A stretch of DNA of 64,000 nt, taken from positions 279 through 64,278 of the forward strand of contig JACVRA010000099.1 in NCBI GenBank assembly GCA_019828545.1. The letters run 5' to 3'. Shown here one piece after another: positions 1 through 9,722 of this stretch; the first letter of the stretch is position 1; each line of letters opens with the position of its first letter. This DNA is from Paracamarosporium sp. OC-R06-R3. Its lineage: Eukaryota > Ascomycota > Dothideomycetes > Pleosporales > Didymosphaeriaceae. The translations under genes were made by a program, and so were the position numbers. The notes below the pieces were generated by a model. That model saw nothing but the letters and a program-made list of their open reading frames with translations, made no database searches and was not told the DNA's origin.

Positions 1-130
1 TGGGGGGCGCGTTACGCCAAGAGCCACGGTAGTGTATTCTTTCTTCGGGTCGTTATCAGATAAATTACCCCGCGAGCGTCTCCATATACACGAATCTATC
101 ACCCGTACCATCCCGACCGCACCAAGGAAA

Positions 131-1295
131 ATGAATACGCATCTAAGACCACTCCATATCGAACCACCACTACTCAACTCAGCCAATCCTTGGTGCTCTA
201 CGCTCGAACAATTGCAGGAGCTTTACGACTGCCCTAATACCGGTGCTGTAACCACACGAACGTCATTACTCGATGGCTTCCCCAACGATGAAAAAATCCA
301 TCAGTTTGCATTTTACGAGCCCTCTACGCACGAAGCAGGTCCAGCAAATTCTTCACAGCAAGATAAGGCGGATGGAAACGGCAGTCTTAATACGCTCGGT
401 TACAGTCCTTTGCCACTGAAAGAGTACCTCGGCTTCATCAAAGTTATATCTGATAGGCTACCGGAGCCGGTGTCAAACACAAAGGGCATCAAGCCATTTA
501 TTGTTTCGGTTACAGGGACGGTGGAAGAGATTGTTGAGTGCTACAAGCAGATATATGAACAACAACACCATGTACACATGGCGCTCGCCATGGAAGTTAA
601 CCTTTCTTGCCCGAACATTCCAAATAAACCACCACCGGCGTATAATTCGGCATCGCTGCTCACCTATCTCATTGCTCTGAAAAAGGAGATTGCGCGTCAA
701 ATAGAACCGGTAGAAACAGGGAAGCATACGCATGTTGGCAAGATGCATGTTCCAGTGAGCAAACATAATTGCACGCAATCGTAAGCCATACTGACCACAG
801 TACCAAATTTAGATCGGCATCAAAACTCCGCCTTATACTTATCACGACCAATACCAGGAAATGGTCAACGCATTGCTTAACTCCGCGAAGGCCGAACCTG
901 CTCATCTGTCCTGTCCTGTATCTTTCTTGACAGCGACCAACACTCTTGGTTCTTCTCTGCTGCTCAAACCCATCACTGAATCCATATCTTCCTCGTCCAT
1001 AACCCACGAGGTCTTTCACCACGTTCTCAACTCTGCCAACGGAACCGGAATTGGAGGATTAGCAGGTGCTCCGTTGCACCCGCTCGCCCTAGGCAACGTC
1101 TACACCATCAAAAGCATGCTATTTCAACATGACAAGCTGAATCATATCCAAATAATTGGCGTAGGTGGTGTCGAAGATGCTGATGGGTACAAGAGGATGA
1201 GGGCTGTAGGCGCAACGGCCGTGGGTGTAGGGACCGCTTTAGGGCGCAAGGGTATTCAAGCCTTCGAAGATATCACAAGAGGACTATCATCTTGA
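131..1295 (+). CDS. dihydroorotate dehydrogenase, class 1 (cytosolic type)
   Basis: Two exons, 131-754 and 813-1295, give 368 residues. The 58-nt intron has donor GTGAGC, branch CTGAC and acceptor TTTAG, and phase 0 is kept. The enzyme is an FMN barrel that oxidises dihydroorotate to orotate in pyrimidine synthesis. The motif NLSCPN (about residue 157) carries the cysteine that serves as catalytic base in class 1 enzymes; class 2 mitochondrial enzymes have serine there. After the intron GIKTPPY supplies the substrate/FMN lysine region, and IGVGGV plus VGVGTAL near the C-terminus match the FMN phosphate-binding strands. No mitochondrial presequence or membrane helix is seen, which fits a cytosolic enzyme. 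The frame is open upstream to base 32 but has only a GTG there, so I chose the first ATG. It is convergent with the next gene, 38 bp between stops. The exact substrate of filamentous-fungal class 1 paralogues is less certain than the fold. Confidence 0.85.
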
Positions 1296-1333
1296 TTGAT
1301 TTAATAAGCTCTTTCAATCCCACCTATATTCAT

Positions 1334-2578
1334 TCAACTCCTCGCTCCCTTCAAGCCTTCTAAATTCCACCCAACTCGAGCAATCTTACCCTGTCCGAAG
1401 AGCCAAAGATCTTTCTTTACAAATTGCACGTTGTTGACAATAAAATCAGTCTGTACTCTGACTAATAATTCTCCCCATTGGCTTAGTACATCGACACCAA
1501 ACCCCGCCGCCCCGACCAAATATCCATTACCCGCAACATGCAGGCCATCCTCCCCAAACTCTTCAGGATACCAGATAGGTCGTTTGTTGACCAGATATCT
1601 TCCAGCAGGTGAGTCAATAGTGTCGAACGCATAAAGACTTTTTCCCTCTGTGGCGCCCCACGTATAGCGCGGCAGGACATTCGGATCCACGCCTGTGAAG
1701 TTGGTGACGGAGGTATCAGTAATGTATAGAGTGCGCTCGTCGGGAGAGAGCGCGATGCCATTTGGAATTCCGATACTGGCGTCCACTATGTTCACAGCAC
1801 CTGTAGACGGGCGAAAGCGATATGTTTGCTGATGTAAGACTGGTGCGTCCTGTGTTACGTTCAGTTTAGAGCCATACCACGGGTCCGTAAAGAAGATGTC
1901 GCCTGTAGAGTCAAGTACGAGATCATCTGGGCTATTGAAGCGCTGACCGAAGTAGTTATTTAGGATCGGCTTGGTTTTGCGGGTTATAGGATCAAGCGTG
2001 TATATGCCAGGCGCTTGCTCGATGGTGATAGAGGAGTTTAGAACCACGGAGCCGCCTGCGACAGCCCAGTATACAGTACCGTTAGAGTAGCGACCACCAT
2101 TCACGGCATATACTGGTGGATCTGGTGTAAAGTCGGAGATTGTCGGTGGTGTGAGATTTAAGTCTATGATGATTTGGGGTAGAATGTTGGGATGTAATGC
2201 GGAAGCAATAATAGCGTTTAACTCAGGAACGTAGACAGGAGCTTCGTGGACAACATTGTCTACTATGAACATAGTTTCAAGCGTTGGTGACTGGCCTAAT
2301 ATTTCGATTCCTCTGGTTTCATCATAGACGACAAAAATCGCGTCACGGACGAGGTGGAAAGACGGGTCGGTAACGGAGGTGTTGCTAAACCGGTCCAGAG
2401 GGTTATATGATTGGTTGAGTGAGGTTGGGCGCGAGAAAGGAAGAGATAAGACCGCTGCATGATTTTTGACGCATGCGACGGTTTTGAGTGGAAGGGTTGG
2501 GCATTGTGATGCGAGCGAGTCTAGAGCTGTCGCTGCCGCAGTGAGGCCTGAAATGAAGTATTGAGTGAAAGAATTCAT
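1334..2578 (-). CDS. secreted SMP-30/gluconolactonase-like lactonohydrolase
   Basis: Single exon of 414 residues starting at ATG 2576-2578. The N-terminus has a hydrophobic stretch followed by small residues (ISGLTAAATALDSLASQ), read as a probable signal peptide. The body is a six-bladed beta-propeller of the SMP-30/gluconolactonase/LRE family: NGGRYSNGTVYW, FNSPDDLVLDSTGDIFFTDP and GIPNGIALSPDERTLYITD are the typical metal-site and blade motifs (the N and D residues of NSPDDL, PNG and SPDE). Such enzymes hydrolyse aldonolactones or other cyclic esters with a divalent metal. Several NxT/S sequons fit secretion. The length matches fungal lactonohydrolases (about 400). The substrate cannot be read from the sequence. 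Confidence 0.85.
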   Translation of the reverse strand: MNSFTQYFISGLTAAATALDSLASQCPTLPLKTVACVKNHAAVLSLPFSRPTSLNQSYNPLDRFSNTSVTDPSFHLVRDAIFVVYDETRGIEILGQSPTLETMFIVDNVVHEAPVYVPELNAIIASALHPNILPQIIIDLNLTPPTISDFTPDPPVYAVNGGRYSNGTVYWAVAGGSVVLNSSITIEQAPGIYTLDPITRKTKPILNNYFGQRFNSPDDLVLDSTGDIFFTDPWYGSKLNVTQDAPVLHQQTYRFRPSTGAVNIVDASIGIPNGIALSPDERTLYITDTSVTNFTGVDPNVLPRYTWGATEGKSLYAFDTIDSPAGRYLVNKRPIWYPEEFGEDGLHVAGNGYLVGAAGFGVDVLSQWGELLVRVQTDFIVNNVQFVKKDLWLFGQGKIARVGWNLEGLKGARS

Positions 2579-3135
2579 CTTATATTCTACGGTCTCTGGG
2601 ATTACAGCGATACGCTTTGGCTTTATAGAGCATATACGTAGACACTAAACCCACAGTAAGTGGCTTGACCACTCTTTCACATGACCCTCCAAAACTTGAC
2701 TCGTTATACTTAGCGATCAGCAATTTCTCATCCATAAAGTGCCTCATGATCAATTACATACTCTTTCGAGTAGCATGTGATGTATCACTGCCAAAACTCT
2801 GAGACTCCGCTGGGCGCCGTGGCTTTCTTACGCCAGCACAAGACATACTCGCACCAATGACCACGCAAAATGATCCTCGGAACGATGAAGATGAGCCACA
2901 ATATGATATTCTCCAACACAGAAAGGACTAACGCCCTTAGAGTCGATTACGACAGTACTTTACCTGATTCGTACAGTAGTTGAAGAATTTTGCGAGCTTT
3001 TCCGCCTAACTAAAATTCCTTCTCATTCAAGCTGTTTTGGTAGATATTGGTAGGGAAGAGATTTGAATTTCTACTTTCCTTGTAATTACCCACAGTTCTG
3101 TAGATCAAAATCATCTACATGCTCCAAAACTAATT
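2579..3135. other. intergenic, upstream of the lactonase
   Basis: About 560 bp holding the promoter side of the minus-strand lactonase. I see no gene. The distal part may contain further, unrecognisable remains of the oxidoreductase relic that follows. Confidence 0.5.
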
Positions 3136-3555
3136 GATAGCAGTGACCGTCCGCTCTCGGAGTAACTGAAGCAACACAAGAGCTTCAAGGAGAATGTACA
3201 ACATGTCCTCGAATTAGTGGGACCAGGTAGACTTTTTGAAGCCTTCACATGCACTGCGCAGTATGGAACGGTATGTGTAACAGGTGTCTTGACGAAGGTA
3301 TGGGCACTGAAAGAATAGGCGTTAGCAGATGGTATCGAACGCGGGAATAAGGTCACAACTTACCAGTGTCTAAGAGACAAAGATTACGAAGGCCTTGGAG
3401 AAGCGTTGAATGAGATTGTGAGAGCTGCAGAGAACGGAGATATTCAAGTAAACAAATTCATCGGACAGATGCTTGAGGGACTGGAAGGTATTATTGAAGA
3501 CCGCAACTTAATGGAGGAAAGTAAAGTAAAAGGAAAGGTAGTTGTAAAACTGTAG
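3136..3555 (+). pseudogene. relic of zinc-type/quinone oxidoreductase (MDR superfamily)
   Basis: One reading frame from 3166 to the TAG at 3553-3555 encodes the C-terminal part of an NADP-dependent medium-chain oxidoreductase. HVLELVGPGRLFEAFTC corresponds to the nucleotide-fold segment, GTVCVTGVLTKVWALKE to the next strand and helix, and MEESKVKGKVVVKL to the family's usual C-terminal end (E-E-x-x-x-x-G-K-V-V). The frame is broken by TAA at 3163-3165 and by TAG at 3316-3318, and just upstream a short piece (VTVRSRSN) resembles the preceding strand in a shifted frame. No start codon, GroES-like domain or N-terminal half can be found upstream, so this is a decayed 3' fragment. The in-frame TAG rules out simple expression. 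Confidence 0.7.
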
Positions 3556-4143
3556 TTCGTTACGCTGTTGAATGCGCGCACGTTTCAGGGTCACTTTCTA
3601 GAAATACGATTGATTCTATCAGCCTAATTGATTAACGAGAACTGTTTTTATGTTCAAAAGTAAACTACCTATACTTAGATATACCTGGTGAAACAATTTA
3701 CAATTCGCAAACCACGTGGTTAGATCGGCACTTCAATAATGGCTCAAACATGTAGCTGCACAGTAGCACAGCAAAGTACCCACAATCACCTGATATCCGT
3801 ACCATAAATGTATCGAGAGTAAATAGCACATGGAACCGTATACGTTGCGCCGTTGGTCAAGTAGAATGCGAACTGGAATGGTCACGGCTTTACTACTACT
3901 CGACTATTTACGTGCTATCACGTTGATTCATCAAGTATAATCATGGAACAGAAACACCATATACAGGCACAAGTGTGCATTATACCGATTATATAACCAA
4001 TACACATCAAGAAGCTAACTTATGCGAGCCTGATGCATACCGAGGCCTCTCCAGAGAGCCTACGTAATGTCCACCAATGCACTCAGTAGATGCCTGTCCT
4101 AACTCCATGCTCATAATGTCATGCATATCGTAATTGTTCATGC
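3556..4143. other. intergenic, nothing recognised
   Basis: About 590 bp of AT-rich sequence between the oxidoreductase relic and the 3' end of the small inhibitor gene. No gene, RNA or clear repeat was seen. Confidence 0.5.
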
Positions 4144-4503
4144 TTAGCCGTAGCGGACGTTCTTGACGGTGCCCTGATCATCGACGTGAATGTTGAGACG
4201 GTCGGGCTTGAAGTCCATGGTGCTCATCGAGTCGGGCTGGAGGACGCGGTGCTCCTTGGGAAGGTCCTGCTTAGCGAAGGTCTGTAGGTTGTCAATAATC
4301 AGTTATAGCTCCTTACGTAGAGTATGGCTACAAGAGCAATAACGTAGGTATTGGCCGTGTATGCGAGTGCGACTGGGGGCAGCAATAGGATGACATACAA
4401 TCTCATCATGGCTGTCGCCAATCTTCTTGCCCATCAACTTGTTCGTCCACTCATCAACGCCTTCTCCACCCTTACTCTGGATTCCAGGGACGACGAGAGG
4501 CAT
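4144..4503 (-). CDS. small protease inhibitor, I78-like family
   Basis: Two exons, 4399-4503 and 4144-4281 on the minus strand, encode an 80-residue protein. The 117-nt intron has donor GTATGT and acceptor CTACAG. The C-terminal part, with DFKPDRLNIHVDDQG followed by TVKNVRYG, fits the core signature of peptidase inhibitor family I78 (F-x-P-D-R-L-N-x-x-x-D-x-x-G-x-V). This fold is related to potato inhibitor I and acts on serine proteases. There is no signal peptide, so it is probably a cytosolic inhibitor, like the small one-domain fungal members. It lacks cysteines. The open frame continues far upstream of the chosen ATG but without family similarity, so it is probably 5' leader. The protein is so short that it could easily be missed. 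Confidence 0.75.
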
Positions 4504-6232
4504 GTTTGTAGACTTGCTTGCGAAGGTACGCTTCAGGAAGATTCTTCGTAGGGTAATCGTGGTTGAACGTGGATTGTGGTTTGAGGTATTTGTAGGGAGA
4601 ATGTGAACAAGGGTAAGGAGAGTATTTATGCAAGAGTTATGCACCCTTGCTTGTGACCGATAAGATCCTTGGTCGTTGATTGCGTACCGTGGGAGGCTGA
4701 GATGGTGAGGGGTGACGTCACGGAAAGCTGACACACTAGGTTTGTTGGGGAAGGTGGGGTAATGAAGCCTTGGGTAATAAGGAAGGCTGCCTACGGTGCA
4801 TGTGCGGGGATGGCCACGAGGGATATGTATTGGGTACATGAGTTTTCGTCCACTGCTTTTCCGATAATGCGTTTAGCATCGTTTATCCTCAAAGACCCAG
4901 AAACTGACAAGGCGAATGTGCAACAACCCAGAACTGCAATATTGACCGTTCGTCATGAGTTGTTCTTGAGCGGGCGAACTGCTTTGTGATCAGAAAGTCA
5001 TAAGAGCCTAATGAAGGGTTCCTTGATATGGATATTCTTCTCCTAGTTTTGAATCTTAAACTATACTTGTTTCATTAGCTCTTGAGTGTCTCGAGATACA
5101 ATCTCTTTACGTTACTAAACCGTGGGGTGAATAACATCCGTGAAGTTGGGTGCTGCTTGCTGGCTTCTCTTGCCTCGAACGTAATTCTATGAAGATATTC
5201 AAGCCAGTGCGTTCAAGACCGTAATGTGAATCCAGTCGATGCCTGTTTCTTAGTCTAATTTGACAAGGACTTGGCCACCACGACCAATCGTACTTGGGTG
5301 ATCTTTTCATCAACCATTTGGGAGCTGGACACCATTGTGAGTGGTATATTTGATCCACATGTAGGCAGCTGGCAATAAGTGTACAGCATGGGCAAAGCAG
5401 ATTCTAATACGATAGTGCGCACAAGCGCAGCAAAGGCTATATAAAGCCTAAGTTAATACTCGGAATACAGAAGCTTGAGTTAGTGATAGAGTTGGAGGTG
5501 TATGTACACTTATAGACGTACGGATAGATCGGGTTAAATATGTAAATGCAATTCCACTATTGAGAAAAGAGTTGGCAAAATATGAGCCTGTGAGTAGACT
5601 GCCTTCTGACAATAACACAATCTCCTTACAAGTTATGAGCGAGCAGTGCCAGGGAAAGCTACAAAACATGGGCTTTGAGAATTCAACAAGAAGTTGTGAA
5701 AATTTCTAAGCTGCGACCCTGGTAAAATTTCTCTCTAACTGTTCAAACCCCTTAAACTGTTTTATCTTGGTACGTCTTCTAGGTTGAGTTGCTCGATTGA
5801 CTGACGAAGGATTGGAATTTGAAGTCGCGTTTGTGTTCGAAGTGGAATGAAGAAGATGTGATCGAAGTACAGAAATTTGCTTAGCCGGTGTAAAGTTTTC
5901 CATTATCTACACGCCGTTAACATGTACGCACCAATGGCCCGACCCGTACTGTAGAATTTCAGTAGTTAGAAGAAGGGAATAATGAACTGGCACAGCAGTG
6001 TAAAGGATTCGCCATCGTGATATAACAGAGTAGTAATTAAATGTGTCGTCTCGCGCGCAGAATTTTCTTTCATAACAGTCTATCGGGGCCAAGCTCCACC
6101 CCGCACCCAACACTGAATTATGGAAGGCCACTCCAATTGACAGCGATGCCGCTAGGCGTTATCTAGTCACAATGTCATAGGTTTATATATACCAATTGAA
6201 CCATTTCCACCATCAATCATCTCTCAGAGATC
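4504..6232. other. intergenic, 1.7 kb without a recognisable gene
   Basis: Only short open frames (under 90 codons) with no recognisable similarity occur on either strand. The stretch includes the promoter of the inhibitor gene near 4504-4800 and the 5' flank of the tRNA gene. I saw no clear repeat or RNA other than the tRNA that follows. Confidence 0.5.
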
Positions 6233-6330
6233 GGTGAGATGGCCGAGTTGGTTATGGCGCCAGGTTAAGGTTCACTTAACACTAATTCCTGGTCACGAAA
6301 GTGGCGTGGGTTCGAGTCCCACTCTCATCA
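6233..6330 (+). tRNA. tRNA-Leu (anticodon AAG) with intron
   Basis: A 98-nt cloverleaf. The acceptor arm GGTGAGA (6233-6239) pairs with TCTCATC (6323-6329, one G-U), and the discriminator is A at 6330. The D arm lies at about 6240-6258. The anticodon stem CCAGG (6260-6264) pairs with CCTGG (6288-6292). The loop reads TT-AAG-G, with the anticodon at 6267-6269. A 16-nt intron (6271-6286) follows position 37 and contains CTTAA, which can pair with the anticodon region as in other eukaryotic tRNA introns. The long variable arm (TCACGAAAGTGGC region) identifies a class II tRNA, and the T arm is GTGGG-TTCGAGT-CCCAC. Internal A box (TGGCCGAGTTGG) and B box (GGTTCGAGTCC) promoters are present. Confidence 0.92.
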
Positions 6331-6624
6331 ACATTCGTCCGCTCAAACGAGCGGCCTTCGGGAATATCTTTTTGCTTTTGTCTCTCATGCCCCGAGAAAT
6401 CTAGGAGTGTTGTTCGTGGGTGGAGCATTTGTTCGATAGAGCAATAGCGTCTACGTCCTTTTTACTCGGTAGCATTGTCTGCCTTTCGTTACAGTATGCG
6501 CAATAATTAAGGGCACTTGTTCGGACCATATAATGTGAGCATAACAAAGTTATTGCAATTAGATTTTGTCCGTTTTACAGAATCTGACGCTGCTAACATG
6601 CACATTTCCATCAATCCCCACAGT
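6331..6624. other. tRNA 3' flank and secreted-protein 3' flank
   Basis: About 290 bp between the tRNA and the stop of the secreted-protein gene. A T-rich stretch (ATCTTTTTGCTTTTG near 6366-6380) lies about 35 bp past the tRNA and could end Pol III transcription. Confidence 0.4.
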
Positions 6625-7288
6625 TCACGACTTCTTGACATCATACACCGTCAACGGAAACTCGACGCCATCCCGTTGGTTGCATACGGAGAAACCCGAC
6701 GCGGCATGAGAGCACTGCAGAATGTTCTCATCATCTACCGTTCCCTTGGCAAACCGCTTAGTCTTCTTCCCATTCTTCTTGCTGTTTCAAATCAGCCTCA
6801 GTCTCCCAAACAAACATCAATAAAGCAACATACGTTACATGCTTGACATCGAGCACAAAATCCCATACATCCTGGTAATCCTTGAATTTGAAAGCCCAAC
6901 CATCATCTGTGCAATTCGCGAGCTACAGTACAGTTAGCTTGACCAACCCGTATCACGTAACGCAACGACTGATCGAAGAAAGAAAATAGAGCCAGTACAC
7001 GAGAATTCCCAATCTTATTGAAAGTTAAATCGTTTAAATCCACGTGGCGATGGCACTTACAAAAATAGTGGGATACCCAGTATCGAACTGAGCATACGGC
7101 CACGTTGTCTCGCAAGAGGTTGCAGCACCATCACTCGGATCCGTCACATTGAACGAAACGCGATAGACCGACACATTGTCCCGACCCGAGGGCTCGAAAG
7201 TATACAAATTGGTAACCTGGAACGCGGGCGTAGGTTTGGAACGGGCGAAAGCGAGAGGAAGGAGGGCGATGGCGAATAAGGCGAGCAT
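6625..7288 (-). CDS. small secreted cysteine-containing protein (effector-like)
   Basis: Three exons on the minus strand: 7061-7288, 6834-6922 and 6625-6781. Introns are 138 nt (GTAAGT...CTGTAG) and 52 nt (GTATGT...AACAG). The product is 157 residues. It starts with a strong signal peptide (MLALFAIALLPLAFA, cleavage probably near residue 15-17). The mature part has four cysteines: SCETTW at 59, LANC at 80, LQCSH and SVCNQ near 129 and 138. This could give two disulfides. It also has three aromatic-rich segments. The spacing C-x-x-x-W, then Y-P-T, then C-x-D-x-G-W-x-F resembles small secreted proteins common in plant-associated Dothideomycetes. I cannot name a family or function; a role as effector or antigen-like protein is inference. 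The intron phases join without a stop, which supports the model. Confidence 0.65.
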
Positions 7289-8420
7289 CGTGCGATTGGA
7301 ATGTAGACTACCAAAAGTTGCGTTGTCAAGATTTTGTTATAACACCCTCTTGGGAGCTTTGGATACTCTTATACTTTTCAATCATTTGTTGTTATTTTTT
7401 TTATTGCAACCATGTTGCGTGACCTCTCGTATGAAGCACGCACCGCGAATATTGGCTCGTATCTGCAAGCTCCACGGCTGAGCTCGATGCGGCACTCACC
7501 CTAGTGCGCTTGACTCCGGTATTCTCAGCTTGTTGTTAAGTATTGGCCAACGTATTTTCCATGTCGTAACGAGAAAAGGATTTCACAACATATGGCGGAT
7601 AATTAGGGCCAAACCTTGTGAGGGACTGAACCAAGCGCTTACGTTGCGATGCTGCAGCTGAAGGTCGGCCGAGATCTAGTAGCAGGTGAAGTAGAACGGA
7701 CCCGATCTCGTAGCGTCATGCATCATGTTCGGAATGTGCTACAGTGGGAACGTGCGCTACGCAATAAGCCTCAATAAATCTTCTTCGGCGGGAAGTCGGT
7801 CTTCCAAGACACGTTGGAGAATCCTCCTGAAGCTTCGACTGTAGTGTGGCTTTAGCTGCAAGGGTTTTGCAAGGCGTTCGATTCCTCGAGGGGCGACTGC
7901 TAACACTAAGAGGGTCAAGTTTATGGTTTCGGATCCTTCGCACCGCATAACTCAGCTAAGGTTGCGCTCTAGCTGACAAGTCGTAACGACCTTTATAATG
8001 TAGTATGATCGGAACCCTCGATGCTGCTCAATACCCTTGGATCTTCACGTAGTGTATTCAGTTTCTGTATCGTCGCGGTCGCTCAATCCCCAGGGCTCTC
8101 TTCGCCCAGTACTTCCTAGGTCTAGGATACTGTTAAGTAGGAGTGCGATAGGAAATAATACTGTTCAGTTAGAGCACCATGCTAGACGTTTTAGGAGTTC
8201 ATACCTCTTCCGAAGAAGCGCATGCAAGTCATAGTGAATCACTGTGTCTCACGGAAGATGGACGATTACAGAGCAGGATGTTTGACAATTGCGAGAATTC
8301 TTTCTCGGACGATGCTTACTTAGTAAACACGAGTTAAGTATAGGTATAATACAGTGTAGTGTAAACCTACTTCAAAGTCTTACGATATACACCAGCCTAC
8401 TCTTACACAACATATGTCCC
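7289..8420. other. intergenic, 1.1 kb
   Basis: Contains the promoter side of the secreted-protein gene (from 7289) and the 3' flank of the mitochondrial carrier gene. Short open frames at 7716-7948 and 8037-8546 have no recognisable product. Nothing else was seen. Confidence 0.45.
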
Positions 8421-9499
8421 TCACAGATCTTCCACACCGCCCAGCACATTACTCGCCCACTGGTAACTGCCCAGGAAGATCGCACCGCCAGCACTGATCC
8501 AACCTACCCTGGGTCCGATTCCTGCAAAGAACGCCCTCGGGCCTGATTGTTGTAGGATTTGCTTCAGCATGCTCAACATGGGCTGTTTCTCCTTGGCCAA
8601 CATCATGCGCGTCTTCAGAACATCCAGCGGCGTCGTTATTCCTGCTGCGACCGCGCCCGCTACACTGCCTAGCAGCCCTCCTTCTAGCCCACTGACCTCG
8701 CTTTTTCCACTGTTGTGCATGCGCCACCGTTTCAGTGCTTCCCACAGCGGGAATTGAATAACTGTGAAGGGGACTTCGCGAAGCAGAGTGATGCTCCAGC
8801 CGCGGTACAGCTCCATCCACACGTGCCTCAGTCCATGTGTATGCCTCTGATTCAAGATGAACGTCAACGAAGACAGCGACGACGGATGCTGGCTCGCCTG
8901 CGCTCTCTGCTTCACTACCTCGGTCGGCACCCTGACTGCGCAAGCAGCCACCTCTCCCAAGCTTGCAGCCAGCATGTGAACACCTGCCTCCCTTCCTCTT
9001 CCCCCTTCTACCTGCGCATACGGTTTGCCTTCGGCATTATGTGCGATCTTCGGCGTTGAAGGGGTCAAGTGTCGCTTGATTGAATCGTAGGTTATGAAGA
9101 AGAGGGCGGCACCAGGGGCGGACCCGATGAGCGCAGAGCCAACGCCACGGTAAATGCCATTGAAGCCACCGCTGGCGGCGAAGCCGGAAGAGGATTGGAG
9201 GCGGGTTTTGAGGGTGTCGAGCGGGAAGAGGGTTAAGTCCACAGTTGTACCTGCTAGGCCGCCGGCCTGTTCATTGTTAGCCGAACTCACGGAAAGACTG
9301 CATGTGTGGATCGTGGACTGTGCCAGTAAACGAGCTCGACAGCGGGATGGGACTCAATGTGGAGCACGCGAGCGTGTCGTGCGCAGTTTTGCTGAGTTCG
9401 AGTAGACTTTGGTGGTGAATGCAGACTTACTATAAGAGAGCGCAGGTACGGCGACTCAACCCATGCTTGACCACGTTGCGGCTCGAGGACATGCTGCAT
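8421..9499 (-). CDS. PET8: mitochondrial S-adenosylmethionine carrier (Pet8/SAMC type)
   Basis: Two exons, 9431-9499 and 8421-9266, encode 304 residues. The 164-nt intron has donor GTAAGT, branch CTAAC and acceptor ACAG, phase 0. It is a mitochondrial carrier family protein with three repeats. The signature P-x-D/E-x-x-K/R motifs are PLDTLKTRLQ (repeat 1), PTEVVKQRAQ (repeat 2) and PLDVLKTRMM (repeat 3). The unusual PTEVVKQRAQ in repeat 2 and AGGLAGTTVDL at the start of helix 1 are typical of the SAM carrier. This imports cytosolic SAM into the matrix in exchange for S-adenosylhomocysteine, for methylation, biotin and lipoate synthesis. The short first exon ending SPYLRSLI matches fungal orthologues. 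Length is about 20 residues above yeast Pet8. Confidence 0.85.
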
Positions 9500-9722
9500 T
9501 ATTGACTATCCTGTTGTCATGACCTGCATCATCCCGATGTCGCCTCGAACTTTTGTCCGATGTTTGGTGGCCCAAGCTCCAACCCTACGACGCTAATGAC
9601 ACGCTAGCGCGGCTTTGGTTCCGGCATAATACAGCAATCTTGATACTTTCTTTCTGTTGTTTTAACATGGACAGCACGAACGATTTGGCAGGCACAAAAA
9701 GTACGGCATACCTTTGGAGATA

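Noticed and set aside
3111..3356. Minus-strand frame of 81 codons
   Set aside because: It is antisense to the oxidoreductase relic, which has recognisable similarity; the minus frame has none.
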